NCBI GenBank assembly: GCA_000469685.2
Contig: LS997567.1
Span: forward strand, 21,934,108 to 21,998,107
Reading direction: 5' to 3'
DNA: 64,000 nt
Origin: Haemonchus contortus
Lineage: Eukaryota; Nematoda; Chromadorea; Rhabditida; Trichostrongylidae
Every line of letters starts with the position of its first letter. The first letter of the stretch is position 1. The position numbers were made by a program, and so were the translations under genes. Positions 19,080-29,339 of this stretch are shown here, piece after piece. Below the pieces are notes generated by a model. It was not told the DNA's origin. It did no database searches and saw only the letters and a list, made by a program, of their open reading frames with translations.

Positions 19080-19540
19080 GTGTGTGTGCGTGTGTGTATG
19101 TGTATATGTATATGTATGTGTATGTATGTGTATGTGTATGTGTATGTGTATGTGCGTGTGTGTCTGACCGGAAATTCCTGTGCCCGTGGACCCAGAAAGT
19201 TCGAATTTGGTAGGGGTACCCGAGTCAGGATGGGAACACTTATGGTGGGTGGCAGAACCAGACGCCGCCCTTATTGGGCGGGTTTTGAGAAAAAAACGTT
19301 CGGGCGGAAAATCATAACTTCTGTCCGCTGGACCTACAGCGTTCAAGCTTGGTATGAGTACCCGAGACAGGCGGGAAAGGCTTATGGTAGGTAGCAGGAC
19401 CGGACTCCGAACTACTCTATATAACGCGCTGTCTGTGTGTGTAAGTATGTGTGTGCGACTGGAAATTCATAACTCCTGTTCCGTGGACCTAGAGTTCAAA
19501 TTTGGTAGGCCAATAGCTTCCGTATTAACAGTATAAGCTC
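19080..19540 (+). repeat. TG microsatellite and GC-rich repeat units
   Basis: A TG/TATG microsatellite (19080-19165) is followed by 'gaccggaaattcc', 'cccgtggaccc', 'tttggtaggggtacccgag' and 'ttattgggcgggtttt' units, inverted relative to the copy at 1-712. An internal 'ctatataacgcgctgtctg' (19420) is the same family end. Open frames are repeat translations. Confidence 0.65.
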
Positions 19541-19554
19541 GGCATTTTAGTAAG

Positions 19555-21060
19555 TGATGTAGGATATGGCGGGATCGCAGGTACTCGGCGACAGGAAGCG
19601 ATGACAATTGATAAGAGAAGGGGCCCAAGAGAGCAAGAGTCACCTGCCGATCAAAATCCTAACCCTTCAATATTGCCGATGTAGCTTTGGCTGTTCAGAA
19701 TGTTTCATTCGATAACACGGGAAGGTGGAGTAGGGTGACAGAAGTGAGTGGTAAGTGCAGTGATAGGAGCGTATCAGCGGCACTACGATAAGCAGACGAG
19801 AATTTTGTTCATTTCTTGCTGTTAGATTACGTTATTCACAAGGTTTGTGACTCAATGATGGATCCTCTTTGCTCGATATCACCTACGACAAAACTTAGCC
19901 GACCGCCAGATCTGTAATTGTCAACTAATGATATCTCCGTAAAGAAAAGAGTCCACTGATAACGACATCTGATAGTGGTGTCATCACCACTCTAAACATT
20001 GTGAGTGCCGCCCGAGTCTATGAGCGCCTAACAGTTGAGTCTTTAATGGGTACTTTGATGATATTCACTATTAAATATTGAGCTTTATTGAGTCACAAAC
20101 CTTGCTGAATAGCGATCGTAATCTAATAGCAAAAAATGAACAAAATTCTCATCTGCTTATCGTAGTGCCGCTAGTGGGTTGCTATCACCGCACTTACCAC
20201 TCACTTTTGTCAGCCTACTCTATTATGCCGTGTTATCGAATGAAACATAGTGAACAGTTAAAGGCACGGTTCACGATAAAAAAAAGGTTACCGAGTTCTT
20301 CCTTTAGGAGTACTCAGCGCCCCCTATGGGTGGTAGAAGGGACCCTCTTGCTCCCACAATCTCGGCGCTTAGAGCATAGTGGAAGCCGCGTTGCGTTGCT
20401 TTGCCGTAGTTCGCTTTCCCGTCCCTCGATCGGTGTCACGTTAGACGAGTGTCGAGGCAATACAGATTGCCTTTATTCGTTCTAGGACCCACGCGCAATC
20501 AGCTAATCGCCGAGTGATGAGGCGATGTTTTTCTCCCATTTTTTTCCTCTGCCGCGATCATTTATTTAATTTCCAACTCCTGGAGGCTGAAAAAGGTGAG
20601 CCACTTTTGCTGTTACTAGTTTTTTTTGTTTATTTATTCTTATAAGTGAATGAATTTTGGCTTACCATTGTCTGTTATTCGAACCAGGACCCACACGCGC
20701 GCAGTGAAAAACACTGTTTAGCTCGTCCGGACGCCCCACTCTTCTTCATTTTTCTGGTTTCATTCTCGTCCAGCCCCCTTTCTAACGGTTTTTCGAAGCC
20801 TTTTTCACTTTGGAAACACCGATGCACGCAGTTTCTTCACCTCAGTCGCACTAGTTTCGATCTTGTCTTCCACTTTTCATCATAAACTGGATTACCCAAA
20901 ATTATCGTGAACTGTGCCTTTAAAGCTACATCGTAAATACCAAAGGATTGGGATTTTGATCGGTAGATGGCCCTCGCTATTTTAGGCCCCTTATCTTCTC
21001 TTGTCAGTTATCATCGGTTGCTGTCGCCGAGTACCTACAATCCTGTCATATCCTACATCA
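19555..21060. mobile_element. Foldback element
   Basis: Left arm from 'tgatgtaggatatg' and right arm to 'catatcctacatca' are inverted copies, continuing through 'aggtactcggcgacag', 'gatcaaaatcc', 'cgatgtagctt', 'tttcattcgataacacgg' and 'tagtgccgct/agcggcacta' to a centre near 20050. Arms are about 500 bp once the nested element (20262-20919) is removed. The inner part (19741-20050) is related to 3371-3680 of the long-TIR element copy 1. No transposase and no clean target duplication found. Confidence 0.8.
20262..20919. mobile_element. TTAA-flanked element nested in the foldback
   Basis: Inverted ends AGGCACGGTTCACGATAA and AGGCACAGTTCACGATAA (one mismatch) are bounded by TTAA (20258-20261, 20920-20923). 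The outer foldback's intact left arm gives the empty site ('gtagctttggctgttcag' against 'gtagctTTAActgttcac'), which confirms the insertion point. At 658 bp it has no transposase. TTAA is the piggyBac target; C. elegans PALTTAA-type elements are a parallel. A similar TTAAAGGCACAATTCAC occurs at 46369. Confidence 0.82.
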
Positions 21061-21089
21061 TTTATTAAATGACGAGGTTATACTGTTAG

Positions 21090-21430
21090 ATCGAAAAGCT
21101 ATTATCCTACCAAATTCAAACTCTTAATGTCCACGGGAACAGGAGTTACGAATATCCGTTCAACCATTTGATTCTCGGAAACCCCGCTCCCTATGGGCGT
21201 AATCCGGCCTGCCACTCTAATCCCCATTCTGCCGCCTGTACTCCTTTCAAATTTGAACGTTCAAAACGTTTAGTTTTGGAAACGGTTGGTTATGGCAAAT
21301 CTCAAGCAAATCCGCCCATTGTGGGAGGAGTCTGGCCCTGCTACCTGGCATGAGTGTTCCCATCCTTATGCCTGTACTCCTACGGAATTTCAACGCTCTA
21401 GGTCCAGGTAAACGGAAGTTATGTACATAT
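21090..21430 (+). repeat. GC-rich repeat units
   Basis: Two to three units of the family at 1-712 ('ttcaaac.cttaatgtccacggg', 'aaccccgctccctatgggcg', 'cctgtactcctttcaaatttgaacg'). The frame at 21168-21353 is repeat sequence. Confidence 0.6.
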
Positions 21431-21912
21431 TTGCGGTCGAAAATTTCTCTCGCGCACGTCCCGCCCCTGCGAAAAGATCAGAATCAGATGCACGATTCGG
21501 GTCAGTATTGATTGGACAAACTGAGGTGCTGCATTGAATGAGAGTGCATCATACAGATGACCAACAGCTGGTGCTATAAAAATTTGTCACTGAATACCAA
21601 GCTGCCTTTTCCCTGATGGTTAATGTTTGATACCAATAAATGAAGAAGTTTATAAGATGAAGGTGGCGAACTTGCAAGCCCTGATAACAGTGCTAACAGC
21701 TTATCAAAAATGACAACATGTGAGTTCAAACTATAATAGTTGTTACATTCCCCCTACGCCTTAAGTTATAGCGAATAAGTGGTAGTCGCGTTCGATTTCC
21801 ATTCCTATTCAGTGTCAGAAAACAAAAAAGCCTACCAGTCATGAGATGAGCCCTGGGCAGTGGATGCTTTGTAGTTGACATTTGATTTTCATTCGTATAC
21901 AGAATCAGTATT

Positions 21913-22320
21913 TTGCCTAAGGCATCTTCGAAGTTCACGGCGGACGACTATTCCATCGAAGATGAAGACCGTCCGGGACTCTCAATGGAGTTGGATTTGA
22001 ACGTGCTCAGAGCCAGCTGGAAGCCGATTCGTATCAAATTATCCGTGAACTGGCAGTCGCCCACATTCCCACAGTCAGCCCACATTATTCGTGGATTAAA
22101 GTCAATCGACAAGGTGCGAAAGCTCGGTCGATGGGTGCCTCGTGCTTTGAAGCAGTATGACATGGACTGCAGCGCCGATATGACACTTTCTCTCCTCACG
22201 CTCGAGCGCAGGAAACGGTCAGATGTATTCTTCGGTGTGTATTTGGAGGAGCTTTTTATACTCTATCTAACGATGCCTCGCGCGTCCATTTTCATCTCTT
22301 TCCTGAGTTGTGATCTCTAG
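21913..22320 (+). pseudogene. mariner transposase N-terminal fragment
   Basis: 'DYSIEDEDRPGLSMELDLN' and 'VLRAS' match the first HTH linker of mariner transposases (usually DEPRSGRPS.. D.L...VE). A shifted frame continues with 'IRELAVAHIPTVS', then the first frame again with 'KVRKLGRWVP'. Later sequence ('LSLLTLERRK', 'FFGVY') fits the 'SLL.R' linker before the catalytic core, which is absent. No TIRs identified. Confidence 0.6.
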
Positions 22321-23205
22321 AAGTCATCACTATCACATTGTCCAAGGACTTACGACTCAACCTACTAGATGAATGAATAAGATTTCTAACGCTGCTCTCG
22401 ATTCTGCGTTCCAAGTCTGCTAAACGATTTTGAAAACAAATCAGGGACCTAATCTTCCTTGTGCTATGCCACTGGGTCGAACAAATAACCAAGCCAAGCC
22501 AATACGTAGTTGTGTAAAGATGGCGCAACAGATAGGGAGGTGAACTAGTAGGCAGGTTTTGAAGGTTCGAATCGTTGATGTATGCACTCGTTTCGCGTTT
22601 TCAAGAAATGTGTTTTGAACGCTTTTTACGCCTTATACTGACTATCTATGGAGCTCCCTCGCATTTTACTAAGACTTAGGTATTGTTGCGACGGGCACTC
22701 ACTCCGCGGGGCAATCCAATGATAACTAGAAGTTTGGGGTGTGCGCCGCCGTGACATCTCACCAAAGCACAAGGGAACTGCGCTTGATAACCTCGCCTTG
22801 CCACGGTACCTGCGGTCCTCCTCCTCGTTCGATGCCCCTTGAGGTTAAGTATGTCCTTGCGCATTGGTTACGACCAACGAAGTGACCCTGCGCTCGAAGA
22901 TGGTCCTACGCTACCCTCGACATAATGCACATAGAGGCTGGGGTTAATGAACACCAATTAATCGATCGTGTCATTGTTAGAGATAAACTTGTTGGACATG
23001 TTATGCGAGTGAAAAGGTAAAGAAATCGAGAAAAAGGATGTTGTCCATCATAGTCAAAATAAATATGTAAGTGATGGACTACTCTTGCTACATAACAAAA
23101 CACAAAATGAAAAAGTGGCTTTATGCCTAATTACAAAACGAAAGTGAGCTTAGCTAAAAGTCCTACGGGGAGGTACCTCATCTCACTAGGGGTCGACAAT
23201 GCGCG
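22321..23205. other. Non-coding stretch, nothing recognised
   Basis: Contains a minus-strand 62-codon frame (22676-22864, rich in Arg and Gly) with no family I recognise, and no repeat ends. Confidence 0.4.
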
Positions 23206-23218
23206 TTAACCCTCCTGC

Positions 23219-23500
23219 TCATGCGCAGTGGCGATAGCCGGGAGGCGTTCGGCACGTCCAGTCGCCACTCGCAGCGGAGCAGGAGTTCCCACTCCACTCA
23301 TCCATAAGACGACCGAGATTCCACTTCCCACGGGCTGCGCACCAGGGGCTGTCCGGGGAATGGACAGCAGCGCAGAGGGATATCGGGATACCGTCACCAT
23401 CAAGATCATAAACCTCACCCGTGGTCGCGTGGAATAATCCTCCTTGACATGCCGGTCCTTGCTCGAAACTGCGCACATCCAGTTACCATCCATTCCGATG
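23219..23500 (-). other. Unassigned Cys/Trp-rich open frame
   Basis: Minus frame with 'GPACQGGLFHATTGEVYDL', 'DGDGIPISLCAAVHS', 'WCAARGKWNLGRLMDEWSG' and 'GDWTCRTPPGYRHCA', ending at TGA near 23219. The even spread of Cys and Trp looks like a secreted or ectodomain exon rather than chance, but I do not recognise the family. The frame closes upstream near 23490. A second minus frame (23506-23826) directly upstream also contains Cys-spaced sequence. The Merlin element at 23853 lies just beyond. Confidence 0.3.
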
Positions 23501-23935
23501 AGAAGTTAGTAGTGATAGCTGACGTCGGGAATGCGGATGAATAACATGGGGGTAACGTGGGAAGGTCGAAGACGATGGAAAGGAACCATACAGGGCTCCA
23601 GCCGAATCCTGCAGACGCACAAGTCGAAAACTGACGCTATATCCTTTTTAGGCCATTCATTCACTTCCGCCAATACGCAGGCAAAGGGCTGCGACGCAGT
23701 TGCGCGGTGGGACCCAGTGCGGCACTCTGACGATCGTCCAATAAGCGTTGGAGAGACCTTGCGCGTGAGATGTAGTGCAACGGCTGCAGTAGACGACGGT
23801 GCGCAAAGAGGTCGTACGAAAGTCACGACAGGTATGTTTCAGAAAAAAACTTGGTACTATTCTACTATTACACCCCCAAAAACTCAAAATTTTAATTTCC
23901 GATGAAACTTGGCTTATAGGGGTAATTCGATGCCC

Positions 23936-24320
23936 TGATAACGATTATGACCTTCATTTTTGGCGCTGGCGCCATTTGGCGCCAATTTGCGCCAATTTGG
24001 CGCCAAGGGTGTTTTCACCAAATCTGCTGAAAACTTGCGTTTAGGGGTTATTTGAGGTCCTGATAACGAATATGACCTTCATTTTTGGCGCTGGCGCCAT
24101 TTGGCGCCAATTTGCGCCAATTTGGCGCCAAGGGTGTTTTTACCAAATCTGCTGAAAACTTGCGTTTAGGGGTTATTTGAGGTCCTGATAACGAATATGA
24201 CCTTCATTTTTGGCGCTGGCGCCATTTGGCGCCAATTTGGCGCCAAGGGTGTTTTCACCAAATTTGCTGAAAACTTGCGTTTAGGGGTTATTTGAGGTCC
24301 TGATAACCAATGTAACATCC
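23936..24320. repeat. 125-bp GGCGCC-rich subterminal repeats
   Basis: 'tgataacga' starts units at 23936, 24061 and 24186, with a partial at 24301. Each full unit has 'ttggcgctggcgcca', then 'tttggcgcc' twice or three times, then 'aagggtgtttt.accaaat'. The right end (25760-25900) has one inverted unit. The GGCGCC palindromes could be transposase-binding sites. Confidence 0.9.
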
Positions 24321-24544
24321 ATTTCTGTGTTCTCAAACAACGAATAAAACTTTTATTGAGCCACGCCATATGGTTCGTGGTGAAGAGAAGGGTGGTGGCT
24401 TCTGAGACTGAGCTTTGGAAAAGGAACGAGTCTCAATGAGTGCTCTGCCTTTCCACCCTCCCCCCCCCCCCTTTGAAGGTTTAATATCGGAAATGTGGCC
24501 CTAAAGAGGGCCGTTGGGTTAGTGTACTTGAGATGCCAGACCAT

Positions 24545-25495
24545 TCAGCAGGGATATAGTGCCGCAACTTGATCCCAGAAATTGAAGACGACCTCCCGTC
24601 GATCTCCGAACTCCTTCTTCCATAGGAACTCGCACAAGTAGTCCTCGTAGCGTGAGTTATTAATTCCAAAGCGCCGCTTGCACATCGCTTTGTATTTCTG
24701 CCACAGCGACTCCACGTTTTGAGTATGGGCACCAGTTTGTGGGTCTACAAAATTCAACTGGTGATAGACCTGGAGGTGCCGGTAGGCGTTGGGCAGTGCG
24801 GTGATCTGACTGTATGCCCTCCAGCTATCACTAATGATCGTCGTGCCAGGTCTTATATACTTTCTTATAAGGCGAAGCAGAGTCGGAGCGTCTCTCCTTC
24901 GCACCAGCCTCAGAAACGCTCGTCCGCTCCCTCTCTCGATACCGCCAAAAAGCCACTGGTGTCTGCGAACCCATCGACCACGATTGTACTTCCTTCTCGC
25001 CACCAGCGTTTCGTCAATCTCCACTGTACATCCCAGCCCACCAATAACTGGAGGATTCCTTCTGTAGTGCTCGGCGCAGACGTCGCGAAAGTACTGCTCC
25101 CACTGGACAACACTACAGTGACCGATGTTAAGTTCGTAAGCCTTGTCCTTCACGGTACCCATGTCACGCAGCCAGAAGTAGCTGAGCGCAAACACGGCCG
25201 ACTCCGCGAGGTTCGACTTCTCGAAGAAGGATCCTTTTCGAGCTGGAACATACACCTTCGTTTCGTCCGTTCGGCATGATCGACGGTGGCACACCCATCC
25301 GTTGTGGTGCTCATCGTTTCTGGGACTCATAGATCCTTGACAAAGAGGGCACAGTGGCAACGCCAGCAGCCCCATGGATCGCAGCCACTCCTGTAGGTCC
25401 AGATGATCCATTTGCATCTTCTCGTACACGTCCTTCAGCGAGAAATCGAGGAGTTCTTGCTGGCGAGTGCGCCTCCTCAGAGCGTTGAGAGCCAT
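24545..25495 (-). CDS. Merlin (IS1595/ISXO2-like) transposase
   Basis: 316 codons from ATG 25495 (MALNALRRRTRQQE) to TGA-type stop at 24545; the frame also runs four codons upstream to a GTG. A zinc-ribbon-like quartet (C49, C52, C69, C74: CPLC..CHRRSC) precedes the core. Catalytic residues: D161 in 'TVEIDETLV', D223 in 'IISDSWRAYS', and E262 in 'HTQNVESLWQKY'. 'WLFGGIERGSGRAF' is the usual strand after the first Asp. It would cut and paste the element via the ends described. Length matches known Merlin proteins. No stop or frameshift is visible. The fragment at 58552-58785 shares its N-terminal sequence (MALNAL...EL.DF.....EK). Confidence 0.95.
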   Translation of the reverse strand: MALNALRRRTRQQELLDFSLKDVYEKMQMDHLDLQEWLRSMGLLALPLCPLCQGSMSPRNDEHHNGWVCHRRSCRTDETKVYVPARKGSFFEKSNLAESAVFALSYFWLRDMGTVKDKAYELNIGHCSVVQWEQYFRDVCAEHYRRNPPVIGGLGCTVEIDETLVARRKYNRGRWVRRHQWLFGGIERGSGRAFLRLVRRRDAPTLLRLIRKYIRPGTTIISDSWRAYSQITALPNAYRHLQVYHQLNFVDPQTGAHTQNVESLWQKYKAMCKRRFGINNSRYEDYLCEFLWKKEFGDRREVVFNFWDQVAALYPC

Positions 25496-25555
25496 CGCAA
25501 CGTTCACAAGTTGTGAAATGAAATAGTGATGTTCGTCTCATCAGGGTTTGTCTTT

Positions 25556-25680
25556 AGCCATGGGAAAGTGCCTACGTCATCCCCTTTCCCACAACCTGGC
25601 TGTCTTCAACCATGGGAAAGTGTCTACGTCATCCCCTTTCCCACAACCTGGCTGTCTTCAACCATGGGAAAGCGCCTCGG
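25556..25680 (-). promoter_or_regulatory. 58-bp repeats upstream of the Merlin gene
   Basis: Two and a third copies of a 58-bp unit containing 'ccatgggaaagtg.ctacgtcat' and 'cccctttcccacaacctgg', starting 60 bp upstream of the transposase ATG. Read toward the gene, each unit has TGACGTAG, a CRE/ATF-like core. Position and repetition suggest a promoter, which is inference. Confidence 0.5.
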
Positions 25681-25982
25681 GTCACATCGTCTCCCCCTCA
25701 ACCTGTATGCCTTGTCGTCGCGCCAAACAGCCTCAGCGCGTTAAATGGATGTCATATTCGTTGTCAGGACCTCAAATAACCCCTGTACACAAGTTTTCAG
25801 CAGATTTGGTGAAAACACCCTTGGCGCCAAATTGGCGCAAATTGGCGCCAAATGGCGCCAGCGCCAAAAATGAAGGTTATATTAGTTATCAGGGCATCGG
25901 ATTACCCCTATAGGCGAGGTTTCATCAAAAATTAAAATTTTGAGTTTTTGGGGGTGTAATAGTAGAATAGTACCAAAAACTT

Positions 25983-26355
25983 TCTTGTCCTTGTTCCCGC
26001 TGGCCGAGTAAGTACAGTTCAACTCGAACAAAGAGGAATTGCGGAACCTCGTATCAAAATGGGCTTCGGAATCTTCAGGGAGGAAAGTTTAATGTGATGC
26101 ATTGGATCAAACGCTCTTCAACATGTGGCCAGCGAAACACTCCCAAAGATGTGTCATCGTATTGTAAGAAGACGAGGAAATAAATGTAATAAAGAACTCG
26201 CGTCGCCTGATGATGACAGCGACGACGACGCATCACATCGCGGGAGAAACCCAATATTATTTATTTATTTATTTATTTTAAATATTAGGGGTATACAGGT
26301 TCCAGTGTGAAACATAACTTCCTACCATGGAAAACAACTTCAAACTAATTCGTAG
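25983..26355. other. Non-coding stretch with TTTA microsatellite
   Basis: Nothing recognised apart from (TTTA)n at about 26256-26280. Confidence 0.5.
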
Positions 26356-26364
26356 GTGGATTTA

Positions 26365-26622
26365 GGGTGTGGTGCGATTCGTGCGATTCTGGGTGCGCGC
26401 TGCAAATTGCGCGGCGAAAGTCGGTGTGATTTGGACGACTGCAGCGTTTATCACTGGGGCCTAAATTTGAAGTAAAGAAGATTAGTAGGGTTGTCCGACC
26501 CTAGTAAAGTACTCTTCTTCAGGTTTGGACCCAATGATAGGCGCAGGAGTTGTTTGAATCATCGTGAATTTCGCCGCGCATTTGCCGTGCGCACCCGGAA
26601 TCACACGAATCGCACGTCCCCC
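26365..26622. mobile_element. 258-bp foldback MITE
   Basis: Imperfect inverted arms: 'gtgcgattcgtgcgattc' on the left, 'gaatcacacgaatcgcac' on the right, with 'gggtgcgcgctgcaaattgc' against 'gcgcatttgccgtgcgcacc' inward. The 9-bp duplication GTGGATTTA (26356-26364, 26623-26631) flanks GGG...CCC ends. Ends and duplication length resemble the 2715-4350 family, though the interior differs. Confidence 0.85.
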
Positions 26623-27033
26623 GTGGATTTAGGGTTTTGACTCTAGCCATGATATCGTCTCCCACTGCATCACCACGTTTGCCTCAAGCTAGCACAAAAG
26701 TTCTTCAGCCCACCGGTTTTCCTTTCCAAAGGCTCTAAGGCACGTTTCGTTTACAACACTTCCTCTACAGTGCACTTGTTCAAACATGAATGCAATTGAT
26801 CACGCTTCGATCATATTGCCAGTAGTTGTTGTCCGATTGAATCTACGTGTGGTGAGTCCTATGAGAGTCTACAAGCCTCGTGCAGTAGTTTGTTTTCAGC
26901 GAAGTTTGGAATATTGTGGGCACGTTAACATCGACTTCGATCGGGGCCACGGGTCATCTGCTTTAGAACTCTCTTAGGTATTGTTTTACTTTATGCGAGG
27001 ATCTATCTCAATTGGTTCTTCGGCTTTCAGGCC

Positions 27034-27062
27034 CTGACGAAGGCGAAACGGCCAAAACGTTA
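27034..27062 (+). ncRNA. Possible hammerhead-like core (degenerate)
   Basis: CTGACGA (27034-27040), a short GGC/GCC stem, then AAAACGTTAGC, where a hammerhead would have GAAAC. The layout CUGANGA-stem II-GAAA is that of hammerhead ribozymes found in Penelope-like and other elements. Stems I and III could not be closed convincingly, and the G-to-A change would inactivate it. Confidence 0.2.
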
Positions 27063-27347
27063 GCCCGATGTCGTTAAAGATCTTGGCTAATGTAAAGGCT
27101 GAAGTCAGCACACAAACAAGTTTCAACTGCAAATACGATATCTCAGCCACGTTGGAACAAGTGGAAAATGAGCCGAGTTTTTTGGGAACACATAACTTTA
27201 GCTGGGTTCCACTCGCTAAGGGGGAGGGGGCATGCGCGAAAAAGTGTGTTTCCCCAAAAATATGCATGTTATTTCTGTGCTTCTGGACCTAGAACGTTCA
27301 AATTTGGAAGGGAAGCAGGCCGCAGGATGGAAGACACTACTGACAGT

Positions 27348-27488
27348 GGCGGATGTAGGCGCCCACGGGGGAATTGTTGAGTTGGGCCTCGGGCGCTCAA
27401 ATTTGGAAAGGATGCCGGCGGCGTCCTTTCCAAATTTGAGCGCCCGAGGTCCAAATCAACAATTCCCCCGTGGGCGCCTACATCCGCC
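27348..27488. repeat. 141-bp near-perfect palindrome
   Basis: 'ggcggatgtaggcgcccacg' at 27348 is mirrored by 'cgtgggcgcctacatccgcc' ending at 27488. Arms of about 65 bp meet around a loop 'atgccggcggcgt' (27412-27424). The arm includes 'caaatttgagcgcccgag', shared with the GC-rich repeat family. Frames on both strands here are the same sequence read twice. Confidence 0.92.
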
Positions 27489-27499
27489 TATGGGAGCGC

Positions 27500-29335
27500 T
27501 GCGCAAGAAAGCGCGTTTCACTGAAATATATAATTTTTGCACTCTCGAACATATAGTCTTTAATTCGAATAAGAGTGCAGGGATTATTAAGGGCAGATGG
27601 TGATTAGGTTTTTCCAGGTTTAGGCCCCCACAAAATTGGTAATCTGGACCGGGTTCCTTCAAATTTGCTAGAAATGCAGGCGGTAGCATGGGATCAATTA
27701 TGGCAGGTGGCACGATTGGATCTCGTGAGGTAGAAAGAAGGAGGGGGAGAATCCAAAATCACCAGTTCTGTGTAAAAGCCCTTCTAGATCATGCAACCTT
27801 TTTCACTGCTTCGTTCCATCCAGATACGTAGCGTTCAATTGAACGATTTACGCTGTGGGACGTTGGCCGATATGCCAATTGGCTATATCCATTTGTTCCC
27901 TTTAGTCGTAAACTGTTCCCCACTCATGAAAGTTAGAAAGGTGTGGTAAGACTATAGCTGTAACGATCGATAACAGCAACCAGTTTTGACCTGGGCACTT
28001 TTGTAATACTCGGTGATACTCGATATGTGGCTGCTACTCTCTACTCACTTCTGAAAAGAAAAGGGGCGATACTACTGATAGCCCTCAAAGAGCCATTTCA
28101 ACTTCAACATAAGAAGGAGGGGAGCCCGGTGTAGCCGGGTGATCAGTCTGGTATGTTCATAAGCGGTGAAGGTAGTCCCAGTATACTTGTAGTATATGGT
28201 CGAAGAACGTGGCGGGATTTGCAAAAGTCATTAAGCGCGATACCGATACAGCCATGATGAAAAATTCTCTAGACTTACAAAAAACCTTTGAAAAGCGCTC
28301 TCGAAGCGTCATACGTCCCAGTGCTCTTAGCTACGGGTATATGCGACAGTGCATTAATTTTTTATGGAGGGCGGACATGCGATTCTCCCGCCGTGATGAT
28401 GAGGTCGCACTCACATACGTGGCATGCAATGCATTACGAGGCAGCAGTGAAGCCCTATTTCAGTGTAGCAATTCCCAACAGCTGCGAACTCTTCGTCTAC
28501 ATCGAAGGTGCTTATACCTCTTCTATATGTAACATGTATGAGTAATATATATATGATATTTATAGTAATAAGTAATATATATGTATATATACTATATTTA
28601 ATTACCAGCACAAACAAACTCTAAAAGAGAATATAATTTTTATCGGATCGCCCGGCTGACGTTGTTTGTGCTGATAAATTTCCTCCTTTCTAGGTAAAAA
28701 TACCCTGTCGCGTACATTTCTTCCAAATGTGGATGCTCTGATACAGTTGAACAGGGGGTAAAAATTTTGGCTTAATACACACACACACTCACATACATAC
28801 ACCCAACACTCCGTTTGCGCCTCGCCCATCATGAGTTTGATTCTGCTCAACTTATCTGTGTTTTTTAAGAAAGCAGTTGGGCTGCGCACGATACCGTGCG
28901 CGTCTAATGGCTTCTCATAATTGAATTTCTCCGAAGATACCCTGAAGCTTCTTGGCAACTCAGTAACCACCCTCTTCCAAAAAAATGGACAGTACCGTTC
29001 TCCCACCCCAAATAATAGCGTCATAAGCCGTTTATTGAGAGCGCACATTTCTAGCAAACTGCATTTGGCAACCATTTACATCAGTTTATCTATATACTAA
29101 TTGAGACCATCAGAAAAACCAAAAAAAGACCTTAAAATCATTAATTTCTTGTTCACCCCTTACCATTGTGAAATGCCTGTATTTCACAGGAGATGAAATG
29201 GGAATTTATTTACACTCTGAAATTTATCCGCACCCGTAGCAGTAGGCATTTGATAGCCTGTTCTCGTGGCTAATATATTGTTTGATGAAATTTTATGCAA
29301 AAATCATGACAGGGACGTCCATATTTACTACTTTC
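27500..29335. other. Non-coding stretch, nothing recognised
   Basis: Contains AT-rich tracts (28540-28610), a short CA tract (28777-28803) and two overlapping open frames at 28209-28545 without any family signature. Confidence 0.4.
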
Positions 29336-29339
29336 GCGC

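Larger units (their letters stand above)
23853..25974 (-). mobile_element. Complete Merlin DNA transposon
   Basis: Ends GGTACTATTCTACTATTACA with a matching inverted right end, TIRs continuing through 'cccccaaaaactcaaaatt' and beyond, and a perfect 8-bp duplication AAAAACTT (23845-23852, 25975-25982). An IS1595-like transposase sits on the minus strand. The left flank has about three 125-bp repeats and the right flank one. The 2122-bp length, 8-bp duplication and GG start fit Merlin. The uninterrupted transposase and clean duplication suggest a young, possibly mobile copy. Confidence 0.95.

Noticed and set aside
24719..25279. 186-codon plus frame
   Set aside because: Antisense shadow of the Merlin transposase.
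26786..26977. Possible small exon pair (ATG, GTGAGT donor, TTTTCAG acceptor)
   Set aside because: Splice-like signals only, no recognisable protein, inside the lst-2 intron.
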